A stretch of 64,000 nt of DNA, taken from Halosimplex salinum (GTDB taxonomy: Archaea > Halobacteriota > Halobacteria > Halobacteriales > Haloarculaceae). Shown in pieces: positions 25,624 through 34,156 of this stretch (positions are counted from its first letter, which is position 1; each line of letters starts with the position of its first letter). Location of the stretch: the NCBI RefSeq assembly GCF_003730195.1, contig NZ_QWGG01000013.1, forward strand, positions 1 to 64,000, in the 5' to 3' direction. A program made the position numbers and the translations under genes. The notes beneath the pieces are model-generated. The model did no database searches and was not told the origin of the DNA. It saw only the letters and a program-made list of their open reading frames with translations.

Positions 25624-27846
25624 ATGAGCCCCGATAGACGAACCTTTATTCGGACGCTGGGAGCCGGCACTGTCGCCGGCCTCGCCGGCTGTTCGGCGTT
25701 CTCCGACGGCGAGGAGTCGACCCCGACGGAGGAGCCCGAACCGACCGATACCGACGGCGAGAGTACAGCGACACCGGACGAGACGGAGACGGAGACGGAC
25801 GTATCGACCGACGCCGACGGATCGGCCGGCGGCGACGGGCCGACGATCATCACGCTGAAAGCGGCCGGTGCGGACATCTGGAACTCGACCGACCTCGGAC
25901 ACATCTACTACGCGGAGGTCAGCGGCGACTTCGACGCCCGCGTACACGTCACGTCGCTCGAGAACACCAATCCCCACGCGAAGGCGGGACTGATGGCGCG
26001 CGCGTCGCTCGAACCGGACTCCCGGAACGTGATGGTACGCAAGCGCGCTGGATTCGGGATCTCCCCGCAGTGGCGTCCACAGGACGGTGCGTCGACGACG
26101 AGTACGACCTCCGAGCAGGGCGCCCCGCTCAGCAGAGTCGAGGGCGGCGTCATGGAGGACGCGACCTGGCAGCGCCTCCAGCGTGTCGGTGACACGATCC
26201 GGGCCTACGGGTCCGAGAACGGTGAGGACTGGACGCTGATGGTCGAGCTCACCGCCGACCAGATCGAGTTCCCGGACACGGTCGTCCTCGGGCTGGCAGC
26301 GACGAGTCACGACAACGCTAACGCCACGACGGCCAAGTTCCGCGACCTCTCCGGCGTCGAACCGACGGACAACCAGGACCTCGGGAGCCCGATCATCTCC
26401 GGGAGTGTCTCGGTCGCGCAGGCCGCGGTGGTCTCCGACCTCGGCGCGGAGTCCTCCCCGGAGGCGGCCACGCTACAGGGGACGCTCGAGAGCATGGGCG
26501 GTGCAGACAGCGTCGACGTGCGCTACGAGTACCGCGAGGCGACGACCGACGAGTGGACCGCGACGGACGCGACGAGCGTCTCCGAACCCGGGTCTGTCGA
26601 AATCGACGTCTCCGGGCTCACGCCGCGTCGGTACTACGAGTTCCGCGCCATCGCGGACACCGGCGACGACGAGTTCGGTACCGTCGCCCAGCTGTTCTCG
26701 ACGCCCAGCGGCTCGGACGGGAGCTCCGAGAGCGGGCCCGAGAGCGCCTCGCAGTTCGACCCCTCGGACGGGTTCGCCGACCTGGCGCCGTGGCTCGACG
26801 ACGACACGCCGCTCGCCGTCGTCGACGAACCGACCCGCGAGTCGCTCGCGGCCGCGACGAGTATCCCCGGACCGCGCGTCGTCGTCTTCGAGACCAGCGG
26901 GACGATCGACCTCGGCGCGGAGGACCTCAACGTCCGCAACGACAGGTGCTGGATCGCGGGCCAGACCGCGCCGTCCCCGGGGGTCACCCTGACCCGGGGC
27001 GGACTCTGGTTCTACGGGAACGAGTGCGTCGTCCAGCACGTCCGCGTCCGGCCCGGAGTCGCCGGCCAGGAACAGGGCTGGCAGCCCGACGCCATCGAGG
27101 TGGCCGACGACACGACCGGCAACGTCGTCGACCACTGCACGGCCACGTGGGGCGTCGACGAGAATCTCAACGTCGGCTACGACACGAGCGACTCCACGAT
27201 GACCAACTGTCTCGTCGCCGAACCGCTGAACGACGCGACGCACGCGAAGGGCGAACACGGTTACAACTCCATCATCGGCGACCGGGCGAAGAACGTCACC
27301 CTCGCCGGCAACGTCTGGGGGCTCGGGACCGACCGCAACCCGCGTCTCAAGCAGGGCACGGAGACTGTCGTGGTCAACAACTTCGTCCACCACTACCACG
27401 ACGGCATGTGGGCCGACCCCGAGACGAACCACAGCATCGTCGGCAACGTCTTCGAGGACCCGCAGACCGACCAGCCCAACGTCTTCGGCGAGGGCAGCGT
27501 CTACGCCGAGGACAACGTCCAGCGCGACGACGCCAGCGTCCCGATGATCGGCGACGGCATCACGCAACTGGACTCCGAGCCGCTGTGGCCGGAGGCGCTC
27601 GAGGCCGTCTCCTCGTCGGAGGTCCGCGCGCACAACCTCGAGAACGCCGGCGCACGCCCGGCCGACCGCACCGAGACCGACGAGCGGATCATCAGGCACA
27701 TCCGCAACGGCGAGGGCGGCGTCATCGACCACCAGGACGAGGTCGGCGGCTACCCCGACCTCGACGAGAACACCCAGTCGCTCGACGTGCCGACGACGGG
27801 ACTGCGCGCCTGGCTCCGCGAGCAGGCTCGCGCCGTCGAACCGTAA
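25624..27846 (+). CDS. Multidomain pectate lyase lipoprotein (paralogue 1)
   Basis: The 740-aa protein has a Tat signal and lipobox (DRRTFIRTLGAGTVAGLAGC), an acidic Thr-rich linker, and a DUF1349/concanavalin-like beta module (about residues 75-250, with WNSTDLGHIYY, KAGLMARASL and RVGDTIRAYGSENGEDW). An Fn3-like module (about 265-365) and a C-terminal pectate lyase beta-helix follow. The lyase domain has AGQTAPSPGVTL, VVDHCTATWGVDE, HAKGEHGYNS and DRNPRLKQGTE, with the catalytic-type Arg in the last. The module probably tethers the lyase to polysaccharide; that is an inference. The next gene (27960) has the same architecture, indicating tandem duplication. Confidence 0.88.
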   Translation: MSPDRRTFIRTLGAGTVAGLAGCSAFSDGEESTPTEEPEPTDTDGESTATPDETETETDVSTDADGSAGGDGPTIITLKAAGADIWNSTDLGHIYYAEVSGDFDARVHVTSLENTNPHAKAGLMARASLEPDSRNVMVRKRAGFGISPQWRPQDGASTTSTTSEQGAPLSRVEGGVMEDATWQRLQRVGDTIRAYGSENGEDWTLMVELTADQIEFPDTVVLGLAATSHDNANATTAKFRDLSGVEPTDNQDLGSPIISGSVSVAQAAVVSDLGAESSPEAATLQGTLESMGGADSVDVRYEYREATTDEWTATDATSVSEPGSVEIDVSGLTPRRYYEFRAIADTGDDEFGTVAQLFSTPSGSDGSSESGPESASQFDPSDGFADLAPWLDDDTPLAVVDEPTRESLAAATSIPGPRVVVFETSGTIDLGAEDLNVRNDRCWIAGQTAPSPGVTLTRGGLWFYGNECVVQHVRVRPGVAGQEQGWQPDAIEVADDTTGNVVDHCTATWGVDENLNVGYDTSDSTMTNCLVAEPLNDATHAKGEHGYNSIIGDRAKNVTLAGNVWGLGTDRNPRLKQGTETVVVNNFVHHYHDGMWADPETNHSIVGNVFEDPQTDQPNVFGEGSVYAEDNVQRDDASVPMIGDGITQLDSEPLWPEALEAVSSSEVRAHNLENAGARPADRTETDERIIRHIRNGEGGVIDHQDEVGGYPDLDENTQSLDVPTTGLRAWLREQARAVEP

Positions 27847-27959
27847 CGGCCCGCTGTCGCCGTTCTCCGCAGTTTGCGAACTCTTCTCCCGCCGTCGCCA
27901 GTCCGAAACCACCCAAAACACTAAGCCGGTGGCATTTCACCGCTCAGTCGGCATCGATC

Positions 27960-30185
27960 ATGGAGCAAGACAGACGCGCGTTTCTCAGAGCCATCGGTAT
28001 CGGAACGGCCGGCGGACTCGCCGGGTGTTCCGCGCTATCGGGCGGAGAGACGGCGACACCGGAGGAGAGCGAGAGCGACGAATCGACTGACCCAGGGACG
28101 GAGACGCCGACCGACGCTCCGGCGGCGACGGACACACAGGCCCCGACCGAGGCGGCGCCGGAGGCGTCGGGGGGTCAGACGCTCGTGACCGTCTCGGGCG
28201 GCGGCGAGGACATCTGGAACTCGAACGACTTCGGGCACTTCTACTACGAGTCGCTGACGGGCGATTTCGACGTCCGCACCGAAGTCGTCTCGATCCAGAA
28301 CACGGACACGTACGCGAAGGGCGGGCTGATGGTACGGGCGAGCCTCGACAGCGGCTCGCGCAACGTGTTCATGCGCAAGCGGCCGGGAGACCTGCCCGTC
28401 TCGCCCCAGTGGCGCCCCAAAGACGGTTCGAGCTCCGCGAGCGTCACGTCGGACGCGGGCAAGGAACTCGCGCGCAACGGCGGGGTCTTCGAGGGGAACT
28501 GGCAGCGCATCGAGCGCGTCGGGGACACGATACGGACCTACGGCTCCGCCGACGGCGAGAACTGGACGCTCCTGCTCGAACTCGGGGCGAACACCATCGA
28601 ACTCCCCGACGAGGTGCTGGTCGGGCTCGCCGTCACGAGCCACGACCGGGCGTCCGTCTGCGAGGGGCGGTTCCGGAACCTCGACGGGTTCTCGCCCGAC
28701 CGGAACAACGACATCGGCGGTCCGATCATGAGCGGGGACGTATCCGTCGTCGAGGACGTCCCGGTCGTCGAGACCGGGGAGGTGTCCGACGCGTCCGCGA
28801 CCGGCGCGACGCTCAGGGGAGACGTGACGAGTCTCGGCGCTGCGGACTCGGCGGATCTGACCTTCGAGTACCGCGAGATCCCCGACCAGGAGTGGTCGGA
28901 GGCGGCCACGACGACCGTCTCCGAGTCGGGGGAAGCGACGGTCGATGCGTCCGGCCTCACGCCCCGGCGCTACTACGAGTACCGGGTCACGATCGACAAC
29001 GGCGAGGTGACCTCGACGAGTCCGCCGGGCCTGTTCTCGACGCCCGGCCCGGGGAGCGGCGACGCGGGCGGCGGCCCGCGCTCCGCCGCGGCGATCGACC
29101 CGTCCGACGGCTTCGCGGAGATGGCGTCCTGGCTCGACGACGACACGCCGGTCATCGTGATCGACGAGCCGTCGGTGCCGAAACTCAAGACGGCGTTCAA
29201 CGTCAACGGACCGCGAGTCGTCGCCTTCGAGACCAGCGGGACGTTCGACCTCGACCAGTCGCATCTCGCGATCCCCTACGACGAGTGCTGGGTCGCCGGC
29301 CAGACCGCGCCGTCGCCCGGGATAACCCTGATCCGCGGCGGGATCCAGATCAACGGCGACGACTGCGTCGTCCAGCACGTCCGCGCCCGGCCGGGCGACG
29401 TCGGACTCGAAGAGACGTGGCAGAACGACCCGATCCGGACCGCCGACGGCTCCGAGAACAACGTCGTCGACCACTGTACCGCGACCTGGTCGACCGACGA
29501 GAACCTCTCGGTCGGTTACGACACGGACGGGACGACGGTGACCAACTGCCTCGTCGCCGAACCGCTCCACGACTCCATCCACCCGAAGGGACCCCACGGC
29601 TACAACTCCCTCATCGGGAACAACGCGAAGAACGTCACGCTTGCCGGCAACGTCTGGGCGTTCGTGACGGACCGCAACCCGCGTCTCAAGCAGGGCACCG
29701 AGACGGCCGTCGTCAACAACCTGATCCACCACCACAGCGACGGCATGTGGGCGGACCCGGACACCCGACACAGCATCGTCGGCAACGTCTTCGAGGACCC
29801 CCAGAGCGGCAAACCCAACGTCTTCGGTCAGGGCGAAGTCGCGGCCGAGGACAACGTCCAGAACGACGACGCCGACGTCCCGATGATCGGTGACGACGTC
29901 GCGCAACTGGATTCGCGCCCGCTGTTCCCGAGCGAACTGACACCGATCGCCTCGGGCGAGACGAAGGCGCACAACCTGGAGAACGCCGGCGCGCGTCCGG
30001 CCGACCGGACCGACCACGACCGCCGGATCGTCTCGAACATCCGCAACGGCGAGGGCGGCGTCATCGACAGCCAGGAGGAGGTCGGCGGCTACCCCGACCT
30101 CGCGGAGAACACCGACGAGATATCGGTTCCCGACTCCGGCCTCCGGGTCTGGCTCCGCGAAGAGGCTCACGCCGTCGAACCGTAA
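27960..30185 (+). CDS. Multidomain pectate lyase lipoprotein (paralogue 2)
   Basis: This 741-aa protein mirrors the upstream gene. It has a Tat signal with lipobox (DRRAFLRAIGIGTAGGLAGC), a Thr/Glu linker, a DUF1349-like module (WNSNDFGHFYYESLTGDFDVRTEV), an Fn3-like module (LTPRRYYEYRV) and a lyase beta-helix with AGQTAPSPGITL, VVDHCTATWSTDE, HPKGPHGYNS and DRNPRLKQGTE. It starts 113 bases after its paralogue. The same frame stays open upstream into the neighbouring gene, but the signal peptide fixes the start at 27960. The two copies have clearly diverged, so they may prefer different pectin chain lengths or esterification; this is not visible in sequence. Confidence 0.88.
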   Translation: MEQDRRAFLRAIGIGTAGGLAGCSALSGGETATPEESESDESTDPGTETPTDAPAATDTQAPTEAAPEASGGQTLVTVSGGGEDIWNSNDFGHFYYESLTGDFDVRTEVVSIQNTDTYAKGGLMVRASLDSGSRNVFMRKRPGDLPVSPQWRPKDGSSSASVTSDAGKELARNGGVFEGNWQRIERVGDTIRTYGSADGENWTLLLELGANTIELPDEVLVGLAVTSHDRASVCEGRFRNLDGFSPDRNNDIGGPIMSGDVSVVEDVPVVETGEVSDASATGATLRGDVTSLGAADSADLTFEYREIPDQEWSEAATTTVSESGEATVDASGLTPRRYYEYRVTIDNGEVTSTSPPGLFSTPGPGSGDAGGGPRSAAAIDPSDGFAEMASWLDDDTPVIVIDEPSVPKLKTAFNVNGPRVVAFETSGTFDLDQSHLAIPYDECWVAGQTAPSPGITLIRGGIQINGDDCVVQHVRARPGDVGLEETWQNDPIRTADGSENNVVDHCTATWSTDENLSVGYDTDGTTVTNCLVAEPLHDSIHPKGPHGYNSLIGNNAKNVTLAGNVWAFVTDRNPRLKQGTETAVVNNLIHHHSDGMWADPDTRHSIVGNVFEDPQSGKPNVFGQGEVAAEDNVQNDDADVPMIGDDVAQLDSRPLFPSELTPIASGETKAHNLENAGARPADRTDHDRRIVSNIRNGEGGVIDSQEEVGGYPDLAENTDEISVPDSGLRVWLREEAHAVEP

Positions 30186-30265
30186 CTCCGGCACTCCGTT
30201 TTCACCTTCCGTTCGTGAGCGGCTGTTCGAACCGGCTCGGACAGGTCGGGTAGAAAGCGGGACGG

Positions 30266-30297
30266 CGAGTCGGCGGGTCGGCGAGTCGGCGAGTCGG
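30266..30297. repeat. Four 8-bp tandem repeats
   Basis: CGAGTCGG is repeated at 30266, 30282 and 30290, with the variant CGGGTCGG at 30274. It lies between two convergent genes and is probably a simple-sequence expansion with no known role. Confidence 0.6.
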
Positions 30298-30328
30298 CGG
30301 CGCCTCAGTCGGCGTTTCAGTCGATGCT

Positions 30329-31876
30329 TCAGTGGGCGTCGACGGAGAAATTCTCGCTGTCCGGCGCGACGACGTGCTCGTTCAGGTCCCCGTGGTTGCC
30401 TGCGAACGAGACCCGTCCCGGGTCCTCGCCGCGGACGCGGAGGAACGCGCCCGAACCCTGCCAGTCACAGCCGCTGACGAGCGTTTCGTCGACGTCCCGG
30501 ACGTCGAGCACCGGCGCCTCCTGATCGGCGTCCACGTGGAGTCCGTCGACGGAGACGCGACCGGTCTCCTCGAAGGCCAGCGCGGGTGCCTCGTCAGTCC
30601 GGATCCGCACGTCGGAGAAGGAGATGTCGTCGATGGACTTGCAGAACAGCCCGTGGCGCTGTTCGATCCCGTCGGCCATGGCCGGCGAGAGGTCCGTCGC
30701 GTCGAGCGACCGGGTGGCGTCGATCTCGACGTTCGAGAGGGTGATGTTCTCGAAGCGCTGTTCCGGGAGTCCGGCGAAGAACCCGGCCGTCTCGACCTCG
30801 CGGGCGGTGATGTTCGAGTAGTGGACGTTGCGGACCAGCGGCGTCCCGTCGTCGACCGGGATCGGCTCGCTGTCGATGTCCATGAAGTAGTAGCCGTTGA
30901 TGGTGAACGGACAGGCGACCCGACGCATGACGAGCGAGTCGAAGCGCAGGTCCTCGACGCACCCCCCGCGGCCTCGCTGGGTCTTGATGCGGATCCCTCG
31001 GTCGGTGTCGGTGAACGTGCAGTTGCTGACGGTCACGTCGCGGACGTCGCCGGACATCTCGCTGCCGACGACGACGCCGCCGTGTCCGGCCTCGACGGTG
31101 CAGTTCGTCACCGTGATCTGCGAGGCGGGCCGGCCGACGCGTCGCCCCTCCTCGTCCTTGCCGGACTTGATGCAGATGGCGTCGTCGCCGGCGTTGATGT
31201 AGGTGTCGCTGATGCGGACGTACCGCGAGGAGTCGATGTCCATCCCGTCGCCGTTGGGGGCGTCGTGGGGGTTCTCGATGTTCACGTCGTGGAACGTGAC
31301 GTTGTCGGAGAAGACCACGTGCGTGTTCCAGAACGGCGAGTTGCGGAGCGTGATCCCGGAGACGGAGACGTTCTCGGACTCGTAAATCTGGAACAGCGGC
31401 GGCCGGAGCGTGAAACTGCTCACGTCGTCGGACTTGTCGTTCTGTTCGTCGAAGTAGTCGAGCCGTTCGACGAGTCCGTCGGGGAGGTCGGCGTCGTCGA
31501 CGCCGTAGAACTGCCACCAGTACTCGCCCTGGCCGTCGACGGTGCCGCGGCCGGTGATCTCGACGTTCTCGGCGTCCTCGACCAGCAGACAGGGGTGGAA
31601 GCCGGTCTTCGACCAGCCCTCCCAGCGGCTCTCCTTGGCGGGGAACGCCTCGTGGTCGCGGACGAACGACAGCGTCGCGCCGGCCTGGAGTTCGAGCGTC
31701 GTGTCGTTCCCGACCGTGAGCGGCCCCGTCAGGTACTCGCCCGGTGTGACGACGACCGTTCCACCCGTCCCGGCGCACTCGTCGAGCGCGGACTGGAGCG
31801 CCTCCGTATCGCGTTGCTCGCCGGTTCCAGTCGCACCGAAGTCTCTCACGTCGCGGCTCCCGTCGCTATCGGACAT
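30329..31876 (-). CDS. Polygalacturonase (GH28), cytoplasmic
   Basis: The 515-aa protein hydrolyses galacturonan. All four GH28 motifs are present in order: NGDGMDID, GDDAICIKSG, GHGGVVVGSE and RIK (RGIRIKTQ), covering the three catalytic aspartates, the histidine and the substrate-binding Arg-Lys. No signal peptide is visible at the start, which is fixed at 31876 by an ACTTATCG box about 28 bases upstream. It therefore probably acts inside the cell as an exo-enzyme on imported oligogalacturonides, releasing galacturonate for the uronate dehydrogenase at 6750. It is the last pectin gene on the right and is convergent with the pectate lyase at 27960. Confidence 0.9.
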   Translation of the reverse strand: MSDSDGSRDVRDFGATGTGEQRDTEALQSALDECAGTGGTVVVTPGEYLTGPLTVGNDTTLELQAGATLSFVRDHEAFPAKESRWEGWSKTGFHPCLLVEDAENVEITGRGTVDGQGEYWWQFYGVDDADLPDGLVERLDYFDEQNDKSDDVSSFTLRPPLFQIYESENVSVSGITLRNSPFWNTHVVFSDNVTFHDVNIENPHDAPNGDGMDIDSSRYVRISDTYINAGDDAICIKSGKDEEGRRVGRPASQITVTNCTVEAGHGGVVVGSEMSGDVRDVTVSNCTFTDTDRGIRIKTQRGRGGCVEDLRFDSLVMRRVACPFTINGYYFMDIDSEPIPVDDGTPLVRNVHYSNITAREVETAGFFAGLPEQRFENITLSNVEIDATRSLDATDLSPAMADGIEQRHGLFCKSIDDISFSDVRIRTDEAPALAFEETGRVSVDGLHVDADQEAPVLDVRDVDETLVSGCDWQGSGAFLRVRGEDPGRVSFAGNHGDLNEHVVAPDSENFSVDAH

Positions 31877-32454
31877 GGCTCGACTATCACCGACGCAGTC
31901 GATAAGTCTTCCCACTCCACGCCGCCTCGACGGCCGCCCGTACCCCGCCCGACATCTCGCTTACTCGCCCGACCCACTCGCCAGATTATAAATAAGATAA
32001 ATTATGATTGGTTCGAACGGTACGATACTATACACCATCTGGAAACGGATTCGTCTGTTCGAGTGTGATTCGACGGACGAAAGGAACGGATTCGATTCAG
32101 GTCACAAATATGCAGATACTAGCCTTTGAAGCTGTAATTAGGGACATTTAGAAATGAGGGGTGCCGCAGGTAGAACCGGATAGCCAGTGGGACCAGTTCG
32201 AAGCGACTCTAGTTGCAGTGTCGCCCGATATTCCCCGATTTGCGCCCTTTACGACCATATTCCGCACGGAAGGTTCGTCGACATGCCGAGGAACGCGGAC
32301 GAGATCGCGTTAGATCGCTGAGCAAATAGCATCGGAATACGATGTATTATTGAAATCCGATACAAATTCGATCGTCTCGATCTCGGCGGACGGTCGCGTC
32401 GCTACGGGGTAGCTCGTCGCGGCTTCGCGCTCGCCGGCGGGCGTCGGAAGAGAG
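31877..32454. other. 578-base AT-rich noncoding gap at locus edge
   Basis: No gene is supported. An AT-rich patch lies at about 31980-32015 and the stretch is less GC-rich than both sides. A single CTGTAAT half-site is at 32132-32138. The gap marks the change from pectin genes to housekeeping genes and might be an old integration boundary, but no repeats or tRNA fragment flank it. Confidence 0.45.
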
Positions 32455-32745
32455 TTAGTCGATGTGACCTTCGTCGCGCAGCTGCTCGGCGTCCTGCTCG
32501 TCGTAGCGCCACTCGATGTTGGCCTTCTCGTCCTGCCAGTCCCACGGTTCGACGAGGACGACGTCGCCCTCGCTGATCCAGGTGCGGTACTTCATTCGAC
32601 CGGGGATACGGCCCATGCGGTCGACGCCGTCCTCGCACTGGACTCGGACGTGGTTTCCGCCGTTGTGCTGTGTCACTACCGCGAACAGTTCGTCGTTCGA
32701 GGGCATCCGAAGGTTCCGACGCCCGCTGTTGTCGCTCTCGCTCAC
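32455..32745 (-). CDS. Translation initiation factor aIF1A
   Basis: The 96-aa protein has an OB fold ([59 protein letters not shown] in shorter conserved blocks) and a conserved C-terminal tail. It binds the small ribosomal subunit and helps select the start codon. The start is a GTG at 32745: a TTTAAAC box 23-29 bases upstream fits a leaderless message, and the RRNLRMP N-terminus is conserved in haloarchaeal aIF1A, so the internal ATG at 32706 is too short. Confidence 0.95.
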   Translation of the reverse strand: MSESDNSGRRNLRMPSNDELFAVVTQHNGGNHVRVQCEDGVDRMGRIPGRMKYRTWISEGDVVLVEPWDWQDEKANIEWRYDEQDAEQLRDEGHID

Positions 32746-32767
32746 AGGATAGGTACGTGCTCGCCAC

Positions 32768-32776
32768 GTTTAAATT
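32768..32776 (-). promoter_or_regulatory. TATA box of aIF1A
   Basis: TTTAAAC on the minus strand is centred about 26 bases before the GTG at 32745. It decides the start and marks a leaderless transcript. Confidence 0.6.
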
Positions 32777-32871
32777 ACCTGAGAATCGCGGTACCACGTG
32801 ACACGACCATCGAAAGCCGCTGCGATCGACTCGCCAGCCCCGCAGACGCCGATCCGGAGGGCAAGGTGAGG

Positions 32872-34077
32872 TCAGACGTGTCGGGCGATTGCCGGGAGTT
32901 TCGACAGGTCGCTCGGGTCGAAGGGGTACAGGTCGAGGTAGTCGCCGACGGTCAGTTCGTACGCCTGCAGCCGCCCGACCTGTGCGTCGCTCAGTCGCCC
33001 CGCGCTGGTGACGAACCGGCGCTGTTGCTCGGGCGTGAAGTCGTAGAGCAACTCACAGACGATCCGCTGGATCCGCCACTGAAGCCCCTTCTCGTCGTTC
33101 CAGGCGTCCTCGTACACCGAGAGGCGCTCCCGAGAGGTGTCGCCGCGGTCGAGCGCCGCCAGGGCGACGTTCGCGGCCATCTCCGCGGACTCCATCCCGG
33201 GACGGATCCCCTCGCCGAACAGCGGGTTGATGCTCGACACGGCGTCGCCGACGGCGACCAGTCCGTCGGTCGCCCGCTGGTTGATGGAGTTGTTCGAGAC
33301 GGCGTCGCCCGCGTGGACCGCCCGGCGGTCCTCGGCCTCCCAGCGCGGATCCCTCGTCAGCCACTCCGCGACGTACTCGTCGATAGTGCCGTCGTCGGGG
33401 GCGCGGTGAGTGTCGTAGAAGTCCTCGATCCAGCAGATACCGACCTTGAACACGTCGTCGCCGGCGGGGAACGTCCACGCGTACCCGCCGGGTGCGACCT
33501 CGTGGTCGAATCGGAACAGCATCGAGTCGAGGTCGTAGCGGCCCCTGACCTCGTACTCCTTGCCGATGCCCCGCTGTGCGCTAGCGGGGTCGAACATGTC
33601 CAGTTGCTTGGCGAGGACGGCCCGCGGCCCGGTCGCGTCGACGACCAGGTCGGCGTCGAATCGCCGCTTCTCCCCGTCGTCCCAGTACTCGACGCCGACG
33701 ACCCGCCCCCGTTCGACGACGGGTTCGGCGACCCGCGCGCCGGTTCGGATCTCGGCGCCGTGCGACTCGGCGTCTTCCCCGAGGAACTCCAGGAACGCGG
33801 GGAAGTCGAGCACGTAGCCGGGGATCGGGAGCCGGGAACTCGCGCCGGGCGCCTCGAACACGACGTCCTCGTTCTCGGCCATCACCACGCTGTCGGGGAT
33901 GCCGTAGCGCTCGATCACCTGGTCGAAGGTCCCGCCTGTCGACTTGTCGTTGTCCGAGAGGCGGTCGTTCGCTTCCAGGACGGTGACGGAATACTCGGAG
34001 CGTGACGCGATCTCGCGGGCGAACTGGAGGCCGGCCGGCCCGCCACCAGCGACGACGACGTCAGCGTCTGCCGACAT
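32872..34077 (-). CDS. Geranylgeranyl reductase-family FAD oxidoreductase
   Basis: The 401-aa flavoprotein has an N-terminal FAD loop (VVVAGGGPAGLQFA), an internal DLVVDATGPRA and a GLVAVGDAVSSINPLFGEGI motif, all typical of the geranylgeranyl reductase/digeranylgeranylglycerophospholipid reductase family. Such enzymes saturate isoprenoid chains of archaeal lipids or quinones. It lies 79 bases after the squalene/phytoene synthase-like gene on the same strand, supporting an isoprenoid role. The exact substrate is not determined. Confidence 0.83.
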   Translation of the reverse strand: MSADADVVVAGGGPAGLQFAREIASRSEYSVTVLEANDRLSDNDKSTGGTFDQVIERYGIPDSVVMAENEDVVFEAPGASSRLPIPGYVLDFPAFLEFLGEDAESHGAEIRTGARVAEPVVERGRVVGVEYWDDGEKRRFDADLVVDATGPRAVLAKQLDMFDPASAQRGIGKEYEVRGRYDLDSMLFRFDHEVAPGGYAWTFPAGDDVFKVGICWIEDFYDTHRAPDDGTIDEYVAEWLTRDPRWEAEDRRAVHAGDAVSNNSINQRATDGLVAVGDAVSSINPLFGEGIRPGMESAEMAANVALAALDRGDTSRERLSVYEDAWNDEKGLQWRIQRIVCELLYDFTPEQQRRFVTSAGRLSDAQVGRLQAYELTVGDYLDLYPFDPSDLSKLPAIARHV

Positions 34078-34156
34078 GGCCGGCGCTATGGATCAGTGCG
34101 ACTAATCCGTTCCGGTATCGCCGCACGGAGTCGAGGACGACCGGGAAACTACCACG

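Noticed and set aside
26553-27959. In-frame upstream extension of the pectate lyase at 27960
   Set aside because: It lies out of frame within the preceding pectate lyase and is Arg-rich; the Tat signal peptide at 27960 sets the true start.
32132-32138. CTGTAAT half-site matching the 22-bp palindrome
   Set aside because: Only one half-site is present, with no ATTACAG partner at the right distance.
32283-32321. 12-codon open frame MPRNADEIALDR after a possible TATA box
   Set aside because: Too short to support; it could be a chance frame or a decayed gene start.
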